Of a stretch of DNA of 64,000 nucleotides, positions 63,670-64,000 are shown piece after piece. Under the pieces are notes generated by a model. It was not told where the DNA came from, searched no databases, and saw only the letters and a list, made by a program, of their open reading frames with translations. Origin of the DNA: Hypomesus transpacificus (lineage: Eukaryota > Chordata > Actinopteri > Osmeriformes > Osmeridae). Position numbers and translations under genes: made by a program. The first letter of the stretch is position 1, and the number at the start of each line of letters is the position of its first letter. Location of the stretch: assembly GCF_021917145.1 (NCBI RefSeq), contig NC_061074.1, positions 14,167,609 to 14,231,608 of the forward strand, given 5' to 3'.

Positions 63670-64000
63670 AACATAGTGGTCGTCATGGGAACCAGCCATT
63701 TACTGTACAGTTCAAATGACAGGGATACATTGCCACAGTCCTCCAATAAGCTGCCAAGTCTTATGTCTAGAAGCTGAACTAAGGAGTTTGTTAAGTAGGC
63801 ATTCTTTGTTATAACAGGAATAACTAAACGTTCATTTGGAGCAAAACAATTCAAGCTGCTGCTGTAATGTGAAACAGTAACTACAGTTCAACAGGATGCA
63901 AACTATAACTATCTTTGTTGTTACCTTATGTGAGGCATAAGGATTTGTAAATGAATGTTTTGGGAGCTAGGATCTCAGATCATCTTAGACAGAGAAATAC

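Overview
The window is teleost fish nuclear DNA. It has interrupted vertebrate genes with GT-AG introns, long simple repeats, hAT-type MITEs with 8-bp target duplications, a tRNA-derived SINE and no prokaryotic signals. The species cannot be named from the sequence. Nine protein-coding genes are supported by recognisable protein families and exon phases that close. All calls come from reading the sequence and remembered family sequences; no database search was run.

Layout. (1) 1-1367, minus strand: 5' end of rcbtb2 (RCC1 repeats; the gene runs off the left edge). (2) 2627-3628, plus: cysltr2, an intronless-coding leukotriene receptor. (3) 7939-33247, plus: fndc3a, 25 coding exons, nine fibronectin III domains and a C-terminal membrane anchor, with candidate alternative first or cassette exons in its first large intron (13.5-14.4 kb). 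(4) 38774-40640, minus: mlnr, the motilin receptor, two exons. (5) about 41846-46782, plus: an RCSD1/CapZIP-like gene whose usual N-terminal exons are not visible. (6) 48208-50282, plus: a TTMP (C3orf52)-like single-pass membrane protein, seven exons. (7) 52894-54506, plus: guca1c-like guanylate cyclase activating protein, four exons. (8) 56336-56755, plus: thrsp/Spot14. (9) 57129-58403, minus: ndufc2, three exons, convergent with thrsp. (10) 62463-63669, plus: rab30, four coding exons.

Gene order is informative. rcbtb2-cysltr2-fndc3a-mlnr matches the order on human 13q14; C3orf52 and GUCA1C lie on human 3q13; THRSP-NDUFC2-RAB30 lie together on human 11q14. The window therefore joins three blocks, with an RCSD1-like gene at the first junction. 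The genes are not an operon and share no single pathway: they cover signalling receptors (cysltr2, mlnr), photoreceptor calcium feedback (guca1c), lipogenesis (thrsp), complex I (ndufc2), Golgi traffic (rab30) and an ER/acrosome-associated adhesion-type protein (fndc3a).

The most unusual structure is a 1.5-kb fold-back element at 60618-62125 upstream of the rab30 coding exons. It has two near-identical ~570-bp inverted arms, many nested GGACGTCC / CCGTCCATATGGACGG palindromes, and a perfect 8-bp direct repeat outside its ends, which points to a hAT-type giant MITE. Other notable signals are a 115-nt pure C tract, an interstitial telomeric block in an fndc3a intron, an fndc3a 3' splice site preceded directly by (TG)26, a coding minisatellite in the RCSD1-like gene, and a tandem 21-bp C/EBP-like duplication in the thrsp promoter.
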